From positions 248,001 to 312,000 of the forward strand of contig CBDCER010000002.1 of NCBI GenBank assembly GCA_965215855.1: a stretch of 64,000 nt of DNA, in the 5' to 3' direction. The notes under the pieces were generated by a model that was given only the letters and a program-made list of their open reading frames with translations, was not told where the DNA came from and did not search any database. This DNA is from J027 sp965215855. GTDB taxonomy: Bacteria > Chloroflexota > Anaerolineae > Aggregatilineales > J027. The translations under genes and the position numbers were made by a program. Shown one piece after another: positions 63,747 through 64,000 of the stretch (position 1 is the first letter of the stretch; every line of letters starts with the position of its first letter).

Positions 63747-64000
63747 ATCCTCCACTGGTATCATTGGCCTGGCGGGCAGACTCGGCGCGTTTTTGGTGAG
63801 CGATGGACTTGCCCATTTCGATAGAATCTTCAACGCTTTCACCTTGCACGCGGTCAACCACGAAACGGAAACGCTGGCGCAACTGGTCGCGAGTTTCCTC
63901 GCCGCTGCGAGGCGACATCCACAACGCAGCGATGCCACCCGTCACCATGCCAATCAAGGTTCCAAAAACAAATGTGGATGTACCACCGCCATCTTTTTGT
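63745..64000 (-). CDS. YtxH-like membrane protein (5' partial)
   Basis: The frame is open to the right window edge, so the start lies outside. The visible part has a hydrophobic glycine-rich helix (FVFGTLIGMVTGGIAAL) followed by SPRSGEETRDQLRQRF, the pattern of YtxH/general-stress small proteins. The C-terminal portion is charged and helical. A TTG at 63957 could be an internal start, but the sequence upstream of it continues the same hydrophobic helix. Confidence 0.7.
   Translation of the reverse strand, partial: QKDGGGTSTFVFGTLIGMVTGGIAALWMSPRSGEETRDQLRQRFRFVVDRVQGESVEDSIEMGKSIAHQKRAESARQANDTSGG

Noticed and set aside
1..64000. CRISPR arrays, rRNA, integrase or phage genes
   Set aside because: No repeat-spacer array, rRNA-like segment or phage structural or integrase motif was found.

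Overview
The window looks like a chromosomal segment of a Chloroflexota bacterium, most likely Anaerolineae-like. The basis is indirect: mid-range GC, long multi-GAF signalling proteins, lipoproteins with Pro/Thr-rich stalks, a fused NuoCD, a phospholipid-carrier-type membrane glycosyltransferase with a C-terminal beta-rich domain, and a tig-clpP-clpX block. No phage, plasmid, CRISPR or rRNA signal was seen. The only mobile DNA is a short non-coding transposon-like repeat at 15.5-15.95 kb.

Layout. 0-5 kb (+): a 5'-truncated ClpA/ClpB-like AAA+ protein whose C-terminus resembles release factor 2 without its catalytic GGQ domain, then a truncated hemoglobin, a small membrane protein, a fluoride channel and a lipoprotein. 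5-9.6 kb (-): yebC, ruvC, ruvA, a membrane protein and a response-regulator/GAF/histidine-kinase hybrid, tightly packed behind one promoter. 9.7-15.5 kb (-): a secreted beta-lactamase-fold protein, a Nudix hydrolase and a membrane sensor with a kinase-like C-terminus lacking the phospho-accepting histidine. 15.5-15.95 kb: two identical 206-bp inverted-repeat elements in tandem. 16-21 kb (-): a partner-switching operon (STAS protein, RsbW-STAS fusion, six-GAF SpoIIE-type phosphatase). 21-26.6 kb: membrane glycosyltransferase, Mrp ATPase, a Cys-rich small protein and an XRE-cupin regulator. 26.7-35.1 kb (+): a surface protein, an aldehyde dehydrogenase, then iscX-nuoB-nuoCD-nuoI with an odd repeat-bearing tail on NuoI, then a MoaB/Mog protein. 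35-45 kb: a degenerate STAND/TPR protein with a Trm112-like partner, a stand-alone receiver, a double PstS-like binding protein, and a Ser/Thr kinase-TPR protein with a lipoprotein. 45-52 kb (+): DnaQ-DinG helicase, EF-P, a zinc-ribbon-like protein, a HAD-DinB fusion and a receiver-kinase hybrid. 52-56 kb (+): tRNA-Leu(UAG), trigger factor, ClpP and ClpX. 56-64 kb: a metallo-beta-lactamase-fold protein, a class V aminotransferase, an AAA+ ATPase with a non-canonical receiver partner, an SDR-family protein, the NAD(P)H-hydrate repair enzyme, and a YtxH-like protein cut by the window end.

Functional themes are protein quality control and translation (ClpA-RF2-like fusion, Tig, ClpP, ClpX, EF-P), Fe-S and respiratory chemistry (IscX, NuoB/CD/I, Mrp), recombination and repair (RuvA/C, DinG) and dense signal transduction. 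Several signalling proteins have lost or replaced a key catalytic residue. The observations that most merit follow-up are the Clp/RF2-like chimera, the tandem MITE-like element with three copies of its 9-bp target duplication, the repeat-extended NuoI, and the cis-fused anti-sigma kinase/anti-anti-sigma protein.
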